Positions 7,676-15,064 of a DNA stretch of 19,612 nt are shown piece after piece. The stretch spans positions 1 through 19,612 of the forward strand of contig CAIMXQ010000069.1 of the NCBI GenBank assembly GCA_903845465.1, written 5' to 3'. How positions within the stretch are numbered: position 1 is the stretch's first letter; every line of letters starts with the position of its first letter. Under the pieces are notes generated by a model that was not told the DNA's origin, did not search any database, and saw nothing but the letters and a program-made list of their open reading frames with translations. Source of the DNA: an uncultured Actinomycetes bacterium. Its GTDB lineage: Bacteria > Actinomycetota > Actinomycetes > Nanopelagicales > Nanopelagicaceae. The position numbers and the translations under genes are program-made.

Positions 7676-9166
7676 TTAGGAAAGATCAACCCATGTTGTC
7701 TTGAGTGCGCTGTAATTATTAAGGGCATGAAGTGATTTATCACGACCTGCGCCAGAACCATTGAATCCACCAAATGGTGTGATGACATCTGACATATCAA
7801 ATGTATTGACCCAGACTGTGCCTGCGCGAAGTTTGCGAGCAAAGTTGTGCGCTCGTGCAATATCGCTTGACCAGACAGATGCAGCTAGCCCGTATTCGGT
7901 GCCATTGGCCTTTGCAAGCGCATCAGCTTCATCCTTTACATCAATAGCCACAATGACTGGTCCAAAGATCTCTTCTTGAGAAAGAGCTGAGTCATGCTTG
8001 ACGCCATCAATCAGAGTTGGCTTGATGAGGTTGTCATCTCCTGTTGCCTTTGCTCCACCGTAGACAAAAGATTCGCCATTTTTGCCGACCATATCAAGGT
8101 AGTGATTGACTCGATCGCGTTGTTGAGTTGAGACGATGGGACCCATATATACGCTTGGATCAAGGCAATCTCCTACTGGGAATGTGTCGACGAACTTCGA
8201 CATTTTCTCGAATAGCGCCTCCTTAATCTTTTGACCTTGAACTATGACACGAGAGCCTGCATTACATGTTTGACCTGCGTTGTAATAAATACCCCATGCA
8301 AGAGTTGATGCACACGCATCGAGATCCTTCACATCATCTAAGACAACTTGCGGGCTCTTGCCACCGAGTTCGAGTGCAACCTGCTTCATATTGGATTCTG
8401 CTGCGTACTGAAGCATCTTGCGTCCCGTTGGACCACTCCCCGTAAACGCCAGTTTTGCAACATCCATATGGCGAGCGAGTGCTTGTCCCGCCTCTGGTCC
8501 AAGTCCAGTAACCACGTTAAATACTCCGTTAGGAATTCCAGCCTCTGTTGCAAGGCGAGCTAAGAGAATTGCTGAGAGCGAAGATTGCTCTGCAGGTTTG
8601 AGGACAACGCTATTGCCCATCGCAAGAGCCGGTGCCACTTTCCATGAAGCGATAATCATTGGGTAATTCCAAGGAACAACTGCGCCAATGACACCAAGTG
8701 GTTCGCGGGTAATCATCGCGAGTGCATTACGTGGAGCTGGTGCAATCTCGTCATAGGTCTTATCAATAGCCTCGCCATACCACTGAACAGTGCGCGCACA
8801 ACCCATAACATCGACATTGAGGGAATCAGAGATTGGCTTACCAACATCGAGAGTTTCAAGAAGCGCGAGTTCCTCTTGATGTTCGCGAATCAGGTCTGCC
8901 CACTTGAGCATGATTGCTTTTTTATCGCGTGGATTCATCTCGCGCCACACACCAGAATCGAAGGCAGCCTTTGCAGCTGCCACCGCACGGTTTACATCTT
9001 CGGTATCTCCGGCTGCAATCTTTGCAATGACGCGTTGATCTCGAGGTGAAATATCATCAAAGGTTTTTCCCGATGCAGCATCAACATATGCACCATTGAT
9101 ATACATACGCGCTTCTGGCTTTACTGCGAGAGCGCGCTTAACCCATGCATCTTTATCTAGTGCCAC
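7676..9166 (-). CDS. NAD-dependent aldehyde dehydrogenase (PuuC/betaine-aldehyde-like)
   Basis: A 496-residue aldehyde dehydrogenase oxidising an aldehyde to its acid with NAD(P). All active-site parts are present: Asn168 in VPWNYPM, the cofactor loop FTGSGPTGRK at 241-250, the general base Glu266 in ALELGGKSP and the nucleophile Cys301 in NAGQTCNAGSR. Overall likeness is to the gamma-glutamyl-aminobutyraldehyde, aminoaldehyde and betaine-aldehyde branch. Start is GTG with AAGGAG made partly from the stop codon of the preceding gene (11-base gap), showing tight coupling. Because the importer in this row is for quaternary amines and an iron-type alcohol dehydrogenase lies opposite, a role like GbsA (betaine aldehyde to betaine) is a reasonable inference, but the sequence alone does not fix the substrate. 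Confidence 0.93.
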   Translation of the reverse strand: MALDKDAWVKRALAVKPEARMYINGAYVDAASGKTFDDISPRDQRVIAKIAAGDTEDVNRAVAAAKAAFDSGVWREMNPRDKKAIMLKWADLIREHQEELALLETLDVGKPISDSLNVDVMGCARTVQWYGEAIDKTYDEIAPAPRNALAMITREPLGVIGAVVPWNYPMIIASWKVAPALAMGNSVVLKPAEQSSLSAILLARLATEAGIPNGVFNVVTGLGPEAGQALARHMDVAKLAFTGSGPTGRKMLQYAAESNMKQVALELGGKSPQVVLDDVKDLDACASTLAWGIYYNAGQTCNAGSRVIVQGQKIKEALFEKMSKFVDTFPVGDCLDPSVYMGPIVSTQQRDRVNHYLDMVGKNGESFVYGGAKATGDDNLIKPTLIDGVKHDSALSQEEIFGPVIVAIDVKDEADALAKANGTEYGLAASVWSSDIARAHNFARKLRAGTVWVNTFDMSDVITPFGGFNGSGAGRDKSLHALNNYSALKTTWVDLS

Positions 9167-9177
9167 GTGTGGTCTCC

Positions 9178-10281
9178 TTATGCAACAGACTTAGTAAAGT
9201 GTGACCAGTTTGGTTCAATTCCAAGACCTGCACCAGCAGGGACATGGAGTAATCCATCACTGCCTACGGTGAGAGGCTTTGCCATCAAGAAGTCGCGGCG
9301 TTCGCTGGTCCAGGTAGGTGGATCAAATGGGAATTCGATAAATGGCGCACCGCCAATCCCTGCAGTGACATGCAAGTTAGCGGCGAGGCCATAACCATTG
9401 GACCACGTGTGTGGTGTGAATACGAGGCCACGTGCATTTGCTCGGCGAGCAATCTCGCGAGAACGTTCCATGCCAGCCGCAAGGACAACATCGGCTTGAA
9501 TAATATCGAGTGCGTCATTGTCGATAAGCGTATTGATTTCATGAATTGTGCGAACCATCTCGCCACCTGCGATACGTGTTCCACGTCCGCGCAATTTCTT
9601 CAAGCCTTCGATATCTTCCATTGGAAGTGGCTCTTCGATCCAATAAACGCCGTAATCAACTGCGGCATCGACAAATTTCATCGCTGTATCAACGCTTATT
9701 GATTTACGAGTATCTCCTGGCATGCGCCATGCTTGATTGAGATCAACCATAAGTTCGAGATCAGATCCCACTGCTTCGCGAATGAGTTTGAGCGTTTCAA
9801 TACCAAGATCGAGTTGAGTCTGGGGAACACGAATCTTCATAGCCTTAAACCCAGCATCGCGAATTGCAATAGCGCTCTGTGCTCGTTCAGGCGCAGACAT
9901 AATTGCACCCGTTGATGCGTAGGCCGGTATCGAATCTTCTGCCCCGCCAAAGAGAGAGGCAACGGTTTCGCGCTTTGCCTTTCCGATTGCATCCCAGATT
10001 GCTACTTCGATTGGCCAGTAGCGTCCTGCGTGAAAAGTGATTGTTTCAAGAGTGCGAACATGTTCTTCGATATCGAATAGATCTTTGCCGATGAAGTACT
10101 TCTCATATCCATCAAATCCGCCCATATCATCGCCCGCGCCGTAACCGACAACTCCCCCATCAGTTTCGATGGTAGTCAGCGTTGCACCAAAAGTAGTGCG
10201 AGGTGCTGGATCCCAATTGGGGCAGAAAGGTGGATCGAGCTGCAGTGTTGCTCGCTCGAAACGAATATTAGTTATCTTCAT
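9178..10281 (-). CDS. Enolase-superfamily enzyme, mandelate racemase group (acid-sugar dehydratase or racemase)
   Basis: A 367-residue enzyme that abstracts the alpha proton of a carboxylate, leading to dehydration or epimerisation. It has an N-terminal capping domain and a C-terminal barrel. Metal ligands are Asp180 (MVDLNQAW), Glu216 (WIEEPLP) and Glu241 (AGGEM). The first catalytic site is Lys149 in the KxR motif AMKIRV. The opposite face has the mandelate-racemase His-Asp dyad, Asp264 (IIQADV) and His291 (PHTWSNG), with Glu316 (IEFPFD) behind it. This places it in the mandelate racemase/acid-sugar dehydratase group and not in the muconate lactonising group. ATG start with a weak AAAGAG 13 bases upstream and a small hairpin in between. 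It follows the Fae gene by 32 bases. Substrate unknown. Confidence 0.9.
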   Translation of the reverse strand: MKITNIRFERATLQLDPPFCPNWDPAPRTTFGATLTTIETDGGVVGYGAGDDMGGFDGYEKYFIGKDLFDIEEHVRTLETITFHAGRYWPIEVAIWDAIGKAKRETVASLFGGAEDSIPAYASTGAIMSAPERAQSAIAIRDAGFKAMKIRVPQTQLDLGIETLKLIREAVGSDLELMVDLNQAWRMPGDTRKSISVDTAMKFVDAAVDYGVYWIEEPLPMEDIEGLKKLRGRGTRIAGGEMVRTIHEINTLIDNDALDIIQADVVLAAGMERSREIARRANARGLVFTPHTWSNGYGLAANLHVTAGIGGAPFIEFPFDPPTWTSERRDFLMAKPLTVGSDGLLHVPAGAGLGIEPNWSHFTKSVA

Positions 10282-10294
10282 CGAAGGCGTTCGA
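10281..10294 (-). other. Start-codon hairpin before the enolase-superfamily gene
   Basis: The minus-strand RNA can form a perfect 5-bp stem TCGAA-CGCC-TTCGA, whose last base is the A of the ATG. It separates the weak ribosome site from the start codon and may lower or tune translation relative to the Fae gene before it. Seen in sequence; the effect is inferred. Confidence 0.3.
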
Positions 10295-10313
10295 CTCTTT
10301 CAGTAGTGGGAAT

Positions 10314-10817
10314 TTACTTTTGTCTAAAGAATGGATTGGCAACGTTTTCGGCTGCCTTCATGACATCTGCAGCGCTTGGCTTGCCTGACTTACCGTTGGT
10401 AAGTGCATCGAGCATCGCCTGGCGCTGATTACTGAATACTTCTTCTTCATCATTGGCAGATGGATTGAGCCACACAGCTGCAATGATCACAAGATCGTTG
10501 GTCGCGTTGGTATCGATAACACCATTGCGAAGAGCATCAGCGACACCTGCCGCGACACCTGCTTGAGCGGCGCCCCATGTGAATAGCCCATGTTGATCTC
10601 CTTCAATCGCTGCCTTATTTACAAAGAGCGTTGGAGGAGTGACTGCAACACCTGTTTGTGCAATCACCATAAAAGGAACATGCCCCGCACGCGGAGTGGC
10701 AAGGGCAGTTGCCCAAGCCACTCCAGCGGGTCCAGATCGAGCTCCGAGAACTGTGTTCGTATGAGCCGCATTGGGCCCAGAGCCCACAAAACCTTCGCCG
10801 ATCTGGATTTCAATCAT
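10314..10817 (-). CDS. fae: Formaldehyde-activating enzyme (Fae) homologue
   Basis: A 167-residue soluble protein of the Fae family, near the usual family length. Fae condenses formaldehyde with tetrahydromethanopterin in methylotrophs and methanogens. Family features seen are IGEGFVGSGPNAAHTNTVLG with the expected catalytic histidine at His19, GPAGVAWATAL, the AGHVPFMVI segment, the strongly conserved LFVNKAAI at 64-71, and WGAAQAGVAAGVADAL at 81-96. The ATG lies 4 bases after the stop of the substrate-binding protein, so it is co-transcribed with the quaternary-amine importer. Actinobacteria of this kind are not known to make tetrahydromethanopterin, so the pterin partner is doubtful. It may act on another aldehyde or carrier, or as a formaldehyde buffer, if the pathway frees formaldehyde by N-demethylation. 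Family call is firm; function is open. Confidence 0.85.
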   Translation of the reverse strand: MIEIQIGEGFVGSGPNAAHTNTVLGARSGPAGVAWATALATPRAGHVPFMVIAQTGVAVTPPTLFVNKAAIEGDQHGLFTWGAAQAGVAAGVADALRNGVIDTNATNDLVIIAAVWLNPSANDEEEVFSNQRQAMLDALTNGKSGKPSAADVMKAAENVANPFFRQK

Positions 10818-10821
10818 TTCT

Positions 10822-11754
10822 TTACTTCAGCAATCCTGATGCTGACAAGAAGCTCTTAGCCACTGTGTCTGCATCTTCGCCAAGAACGTCAATGCGAGCA
10901 TTGAGGTTCTGCATTGTTGCGTTGCTGATCTTCGCTGCAATTGGAGCCAAAGCCTTTACAAGCTGTGGGTACTTCTTTGCAGTTGCATCAGTCATTGTCA
11001 ATGCAGCGTTGTAAGGAGGGAAGTATGAAATATCTTCTGTTGGAACCATCAAGCCAAGAGCTCCGATGCGTCCGTCAGTTGCGAATACTTCACCAACCAT
11101 GCACTGTCCATCCTTAGTAGCCTGGTAGATAGCGCCTGTATCGAGAACCTTAGTTGTGATGTTTGAATCAGAAATTGAGTACTTAGACTTAAATCCTGCC
11201 CAGCCATCGGGACGGCTCTGGAATTCAGACTCGACGCACCATGCAGAACCTGCAGGAAGCTTCTTTGCGAGATCTGAGTATGTCTTGATGCCGTACTTAG
11301 TTGCATTTGCCTTTGTAATTGCCCATGCGTAAGTATCGTTAAATGATGTCATTGGAAGCCATGTGACCTTAGCTGACTTATCTCCAGCAACTACCTTTGT
11401 GTAGAGAGCATCTGGTGCGATGTTTACATCAGTCTGCTTCTGATATACCAACCATGCAGTACCGGTGTATTCCCAGTACATGTTGATATCGCCAGAAACC
11501 ATTGCTTGACGAGTTGTTGATGAACCCTTGATATTGGTCTTATCTACAACTTTTCCGCCGTTAGCGAGGATGAACTGCTTAACAATCTTCGAAAGAACGA
11601 TTGACTCGGTGAAGTCCTTCGAACCGACGATGACGCTTACTCCCTTGAGGGATGTTCCAGCTGCATTAGCTGATGATGAGGTTGCTGCTGATCCGACAAC
11701 TGCGAGAGCAATTGCAGCTGCAATAGCAACTACTTTGTGGCTTTTAACCTGCAT
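10822..11754 (-). CDS. Substrate-binding protein of OpuC-type quaternary-amine ABC importer
   Basis: A 310-residue exported binding protein of the glycine-betaine/choline/carnitine (OpuAC, OpuCC) family. After a 30-residue signal peptide the mature protein starts near 32 (ANA then AG). VIVGSKDFTESIVLSKI at 41-57 is the family opening, equivalent to the IGSKNFTE phrase of OpuC proteins. Aromatic residues suited to a cation cage occur in MYWEYTGTAW, FNDTYAWAI and ISYFPPYNAA. There is no lipobox cysteine, which is unusual for a binding protein in a monoderm; it may be held by an uncleaved signal helix or released. ATG start with the strong site AAGGAAGGG at 6 bases. It follows the second permease by 20 bases. 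The ligand is probably a trimethylammonium or similar compound, but not certain. Confidence 0.92.
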   Translation of the reverse strand: MQVKSHKVVAIAAAIALAVVGSAATSSSANAAGTSLKGVSVIVGSKDFTESIVLSKIVKQFILANGGKVVDKTNIKGSSTTRQAMVSGDINMYWEYTGTAWLVYQKQTDVNIAPDALYTKVVAGDKSAKVTWLPMTSFNDTYAWAITKANATKYGIKTYSDLAKKLPAGSAWCVESEFQSRPDGWAGFKSKYSISDSNITTKVLDTGAIYQATKDGQCMVGEVFATDGRIGALGLMVPTEDISYFPPYNAALTMTDATAKKYPQLVKALAPIAAKISNATMQNLNARIDVLGEDADTVAKSFLSASGLLK

Positions 11755-11774
11755 TTTTTACCCTTCCTTAGGTA

Positions 11775-12566
11775 TTAAATCCCTCGTGGTCGAAGGAGTT
11801 CTTCAGCAGCGCGCGCAAGCCAATCCATTGTGAATGCGACGATAACCGTCAACATTCCGCCGGTGACGAGAACGAGCTCCCGATTGAGCTTTAGACCAGG
11901 AATTATGAGAGTTCCTAGTCCACCTCCGTTAACGAAGACACCAAGGGTGGCAACGCCAACGGTAAGAATGAGTGTGGTGCGCACACCAGCCAGAATTACT
12001 GGCACTGCGAGTGGAAGTTCAATCTGTCGAAGCGCTTGCTTCGGTGTCATGCCCATTCCCATCGCTGATTCGATAATAAAGGGATCAATCTCCTGCAAAC
12101 CTACGATGGTATTGCGCAGGATAGGCAAGATTCCAAATGCTGCAAATGAGAAGATAGCGATTGGCTTTCCGAATCCAAAGAGTATTCCCGCGATGATGAG
12201 CACACCGACGGCAGGAAATGCTTGTCCAATATTGGCAAGTATCAAAACGATAGGCGTGAACTTCTTATAGCGACGGCGGGTCAAGAGAATTCCGGCCGGA
12301 ATAGCAACGGCAAGAATGACTGCGGCTGAAGCAAATGAGAGAATTAAGTGATCTTGAATCGCACGGAAGATAAATTTCTTATTGATGGTTACCTTCTCGA
12401 TGACATCGAGATGTGCCCTGCTTAAAGTAATTGCTAGGGCTGCCGAGATAATAAGAATCAAAATTGGTTGAATAATAAGAGAACGGTGGCGCTTAAAGAT
12501 TAGACGTGCAGATTGCGAATAGAGCGACCCAGCAGTCAAATTTGGTTGTGCAAGCGCCTTTGCCAT
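11775..12566 (-). CDS. OpuC-type ABC importer permease (second)
   Basis: A 263-residue membrane protein of the OpuCB/OpuCD (ProW-like) family, with about six membrane helices. The helix bundle starts at about residue 30 after a basic N-terminus. The EAA-type coupling loop is at about 160-185: VGLQEIDPFIIESAMGMGMT followed by PKQALRQIELPLAVPVI. GVFVNGGGLGTLIIPGL near the C-terminus matches the conserved periplasm-side segment. It pairs with the other permease in this locus and transmits ATPase movement to the pore. Start ATG with AAAGGGAG about 10 bases upstream; only 3 bases separate it from the ATPase stop. Confidence 0.9.
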   Translation of the reverse strand: MAKALAQPNLTAGSLYSQSARLIFKRHRSLIIQPILILIISAALAITLSRAHLDVIEKVTINKKFIFRAIQDHLILSFASAAVILAVAIPAGILLTRRRYKKFTPIVLILANIGQAFPAVGVLIIAGILFGFGKPIAIFSFAAFGILPILRNTIVGLQEIDPFIIESAMGMGMTPKQALRQIELPLAVPVILAGVRTTLILTVGVATLGVFVNGGGLGTLIIPGLKLNRELVLVTGGMLTVIVAFTMDWLARAAEELLRPRGI

Positions 12567-12569
12567 TTT

Positions 12570-13535
12570 TTACTGCGCTCCCTTTCGGGTTGATGAAATT
12601 GCGCTCTGAAGAGCCTCAAATGTGAGATGCCCCTTGGTGCCAATATTGATTGCTTTGGCTCCGGTGATGAATCCTTCCATCGCTTCGCGCAGAGTTGCAG
12701 TCTCAGGCAAGGTAGGGCCATCGACAGTTCCTGATGAAAGTGAGACTGCTGAAAGTGAGACAAGGCCAAGCATGCGCACGCTGGCTGCTTCACCAACAAA
12801 ACTTTCTACCTTTTTTGTAGCTGGTGCTGAGAGGATCTCAAGTGGGGTTCCATATTGTTCAACTTTAGATTGATCAGAGAGAACTGCGATTCGGTCACCT
12901 AGAAGTAGCGCTTCTTCAAAGTCGTGCGTTACGAAGACAACGGTCTTCTTAAGTTCGCGCTGAAGGGCACGGAATTCTTTCTGCAGTCGTACACGGGTAA
13001 TGGGATCAGTTGCGCCGAAAGGTTCATCCATCAGAAGTACTGCTGGATCTGCAGCCAATGCGCGAGCAACGCCTACGCGCTGTTGTTGTCCACCGGAGAG
13101 CTGCTTTGGATACCGTGAACCATATTCAGATGGATCGAGGCCAACGAGTTCAAGGAGTTCGTTTACACGAGCGCGTGTCTTATTTTTCTCCCACCCAAGA
13201 AGTTGCGGAACTGTCGCAACATTGTCAGCGATGGTCATATGTGGGAACAAACCAATTTGCTGAATGACATAGCCAATATTGCGACGTAACTCGTGCGCTG
13301 GAGTCTTTGTAACATCTTCCCCACCAATAACAATGCGACCAGATGTTGGTTCGATGATTCGGTTAATCATCTTCATAGTGGTTGTTTTACCGCAGCCAGA
13401 TGGCCCTACGAAGACCACACATTCACCTGCTGGGATTACAAGATCAAACTCGGAGACTGCATCTTTTGCCGTATTTGGATATCGCTTGGTGAGTTTCTCA
13501 AGACGTATTTCTTGCCCATGAGTTGTATTAGACAC
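12570..13535 (-). CDS. OpuC-type ABC importer ATPase
   Basis: A 321-residue ATPase that powers quaternary-amine import. Walker A GPSGCGKT is at 44-51, Q-loop near 92, signature LSGGQQQR at 146-153, Walker B VLLMDEP at 166-172 and the switch histidine His204 (VTHD). The D-loop reads GATDP where GALDP is usual. GTG at 13535 is chosen as start over the longer frame to 13598: AAGGGGG lies just upstream and the GTG overlaps the permease stop by 8 bases, a coupling arrangement. After residue 230 come about 90 residues in which no clear tandem CBS pair is seen, only a short CBS-like phrase (LREAMEGFITGAKAINIG). The osmosensory CBS module of OpuA/OpuC ATPases therefore seems reduced, fitting a nutritional role. 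Confidence 0.92.
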   Translation of the reverse strand: MSNTTHGQEIRLEKLTKRYPNTAKDAVSEFDLVIPAGECVVFVGPSGCGKTTTMKMINRIIEPTSGRIVIGGEDVTKTPAHELRRNIGYVIQQIGLFPHMTIADNVATVPQLLGWEKNKTRARVNELLELVGLDPSEYGSRYPKQLSGGQQQRVGVARALAADPAVLLMDEPFGATDPITRVRLQKEFRALQRELKKTVVFVTHDFEEALLLGDRIAVLSDQSKVEQYGTPLEILSAPATKKVESFVGEAASVRMLGLVSLSAVSLSSGTVDGPTLPETATLREAMEGFITGAKAINIGTKGHLTFEALQSAISSTRKGAQ

Positions 13536-14223
13536 GGAGCCCCCTTGGAGTTGTGACGCGACGTACGATGACAAAAAGACCATCAAAGACCAGAGCAAGA
13601 ATTGTTATTCCAAAAGCTCCTACAAGTGTTTGGTTCATCGAGTTGAATGAACCGAGATTTGCAAGGCCGCTGAAGAGGAAATCTCCAAGACCTGGACCTC
13701 CCACATATGCGGCAATTGCAGAGATACCGAAGATCAACATCGCAGATACTCGAATACCAACAACAATCACCGGCCATGCAAGGGGAAATTGAATTTTGCG
13801 AAGCACCGTAAGAGGCTTCATTCCCATCGCTGCAGCAGATTCCATCACAGCTGGTTCGACTGATCGCAAGCCAACGATTGTGTTGCGAACGACTGGCAAC
13901 TGTCCATAAAGGACAAGTGCAATTACTGCTGGCAACCAGCCAAGTCCGAATGGACCGATGAAGAAGATGAACATTGCAAGGGAAGGAATTGTGAAGACAA
14001 TTGACCAGAAGCCAGTGACTGCTTCAGATGCTGCCGTTGATTTCCAGACAATAAGTCCGGTGACGATCGCAGTGAGTGAAACAATTCCCATCACGAGGAG
14101 AACGAGTTCAACTTGCGCGATACACGCTTGAATAATTTTTTCATGTTGGATAGAAATGAATTTAAAGAGATTCGGCGGCGTTAGCGGCACGATGATGTCT
14201 TCCAGGCGATTCACGAGCGCCAT
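13528..14223 (-). CDS. OpuC-type ABC importer permease (first)
   Basis: A 231-residue permease of the OpuCB/OpuCD family and first gene of the nine-gene minus-strand row. It has about five to six helices. The coupling loop is VGLRSVEPAVMESAAAMGMK followed by PLTVLRKIQFPLAWPVIVV. The C-terminal GGPGLGDFLFSGL is the family segment also seen in the other permease. ATG at 14223 with AGGGG 4-5 bases upstream. The ATPase start overlaps its stop codon. It is divergent from the IclR regulator across 59 bases, so its transcription is likely controlled by that protein. No convincing -10/-35 pair of its own was found in the spacer. Confidence 0.9.
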   Translation of the reverse strand: MALVNRLEDIIVPLTPPNLFKFISIQHEKIIQACIAQVELVLLVMGIVSLTAIVTGLIVWKSTAASEAVTGFWSIVFTIPSLAMFIFFIGPFGLGWLPAVIALVLYGQLPVVRNTIVGLRSVEPAVMESAAAMGMKPLTVLRKIQFPLAWPVIVVGIRVSAMLIFGISAIAAYVGGPGLGDFLFSGLANLGSFNSMNQTLVGAFGITILALVFDGLFVIVRRVTTPRGLRV

Positions 14224-14233
14224 ATTGCCCCTA

Positions 14234-14283
14234 GGTGCAATGGTGTTGCAATAGGCGCACCAAGAGTTGTACTGTCTGCAACA
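14234..14283. promoter_or_regulatory. Candidate IclR operator region with TGCAA repeats
   Basis: TGCAAT occurs at 14236-14241 and again at 14247-14252, 11 bases apart (one helical turn), and TGCAACA recurs at 14277-14283. TGTTGCA at 14244-14250 and TGCAACA at 14277-14283 form an inverted repeat around the regulator's promoter. GGTGC (14234-14238) and GCACC (14257-14261) form a second one. The sites cover the -35 and transcription start of iclR and the leader of the permease, so one protein could control both directions. The repeats are seen; the binding protein is inferred. Confidence 0.45.
14246..14283 (+). promoter_or_regulatory. Leaderless promoter of the IclR gene
   Basis: TTGCAA (14246-14251) and TACTGT (14270-14275) are separated by 18 bases. 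Seven bases after the -10 comes the A of the ATG at 14283, so the mRNA would begin at the start codon. No Shine-Dalgarno sequence precedes this ATG, which agrees. Leaderless transcripts are common in actinobacteria. Confidence 0.55.
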
Positions 14284-15050
14284 TGCCTAATACGCCGGTT
14301 CGCAATAACGGTTTGGAGCGCGATCTCGAAATTATCGAAGCGGTCGCCGCAGCATCACCCATTCCCCAGCGCAATGGTGACTTAGCTACCGCTACCAAAC
14401 GTGAAAAGAGCCAGGTATCTCGTGCGATTTCGAGATTGTTAGATAACGGATTGTTATTACGCCAAGGTGCAGGGGTGATTGTTGGTCCACGACTGTATGC
14501 AATCGCCCGATATACATTTGAAGCTCAGCTTGTTACTGCCGCTCGTGGAGAGCTTCACGGATTGGTACATAAGTTAGGCGAAACAGTGCACCTCACAGTT
14601 TTGCAGGGTTTAGAAGTTGTCACTATTCACTCTGAATCTCCTGCACATGGATTTCGAGCTTTAAGTTGGATGGGCGTTACCGCGCCTTCCTATATGACAT
14701 CTTCCGGTCGGGTTTTGCTTTCAGGGTTAGATGATGATCAAGTTGAAAGAATCTATCCCGCAAAGAAAAAGATTGATGGCGCTCCTCCTTTGTGCCTCAC
14801 AAGGACTGGCGAAGAATTAATGGCAGCTATCAAAAAAATCCGTAAGGATGGATATGCAACTGTCATTGAAGAGTTCGAACCGGGACTTGTCGGCGCCTCT
14901 GTGCCAGTTCGTGATTTCAATGGTTCAATTGTTGCTGCCATAAATGTTGCCGCTCCCAAAGCTCGTTTTGAACCACATCTCATTCCCGCAGCTCTCGAGA
15001 TGAAAAAGGCAGCAGATCGCATTACCAAATCACTCATATCGGTTAACTAA
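14283..15050 (+). CDS. IclR-family transcriptional regulator
   Basis: A 255-residue regulator. The N-terminal winged helix-turn-helix is at about 10-70; the recognition helix is around KSQVSRAISRLLDNG at 42-56. A C-terminal IclR effector-binding domain follows (ETVHLTVLQGLEVVTIHSES, SSGRVLLSGL, GASVPVRDFNGSIVAAINVA). IclR proteins bind a small carboxylate or aromatic effector and repress or activate a neighbouring catabolic operon. The start at 14283 is preferred over the upstream frame start at 14235 because the leaderless promoter and repeats lie between them. Eleven bases separate its stop from the Fe-alcohol dehydrogenase gene, so both share a transcript. It most likely controls the divergent importer and catabolic genes and itself. 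The effector is unknown. Confidence 0.92.
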   Translation: MPNTPVRNNGLERDLEIIEAVAAASPIPQRNGDLATATKREKSQVSRAISRLLDNGLLLRQGAGVIVGPRLYAIARYTFEAQLVTAARGELHGLVHKLGETVHLTVLQGLEVVTIHSESPAHGFRALSWMGVTAPSYMTSSGRVLLSGLDDDQVERIYPAKKKIDGAPPLCLTRTGEELMAAIKKIRKDGYATVIEEFEPGLVGASVPVRDFNGSIVAAINVAAPKARFEPHLIPAALEMKKAADRITKSLISVN

Positions 15051-15064
15051 CGCAAAGGCAGATG

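Noticed and set aside
13536..13598. Longer N-terminus for the ABC ATPase
   Set aside because: The extra residues overlap the permease coding region and have no family counterpart; the GTG at 13535 has a ribosome site and homology begins just after it.
14235..14282. Sixteen-residue upstream extension of the IclR protein
   Set aside because: It is Cys-rich, unlike the family, and its bases hold the promoter and repeats; the ATG at 14283 fits a leaderless start.
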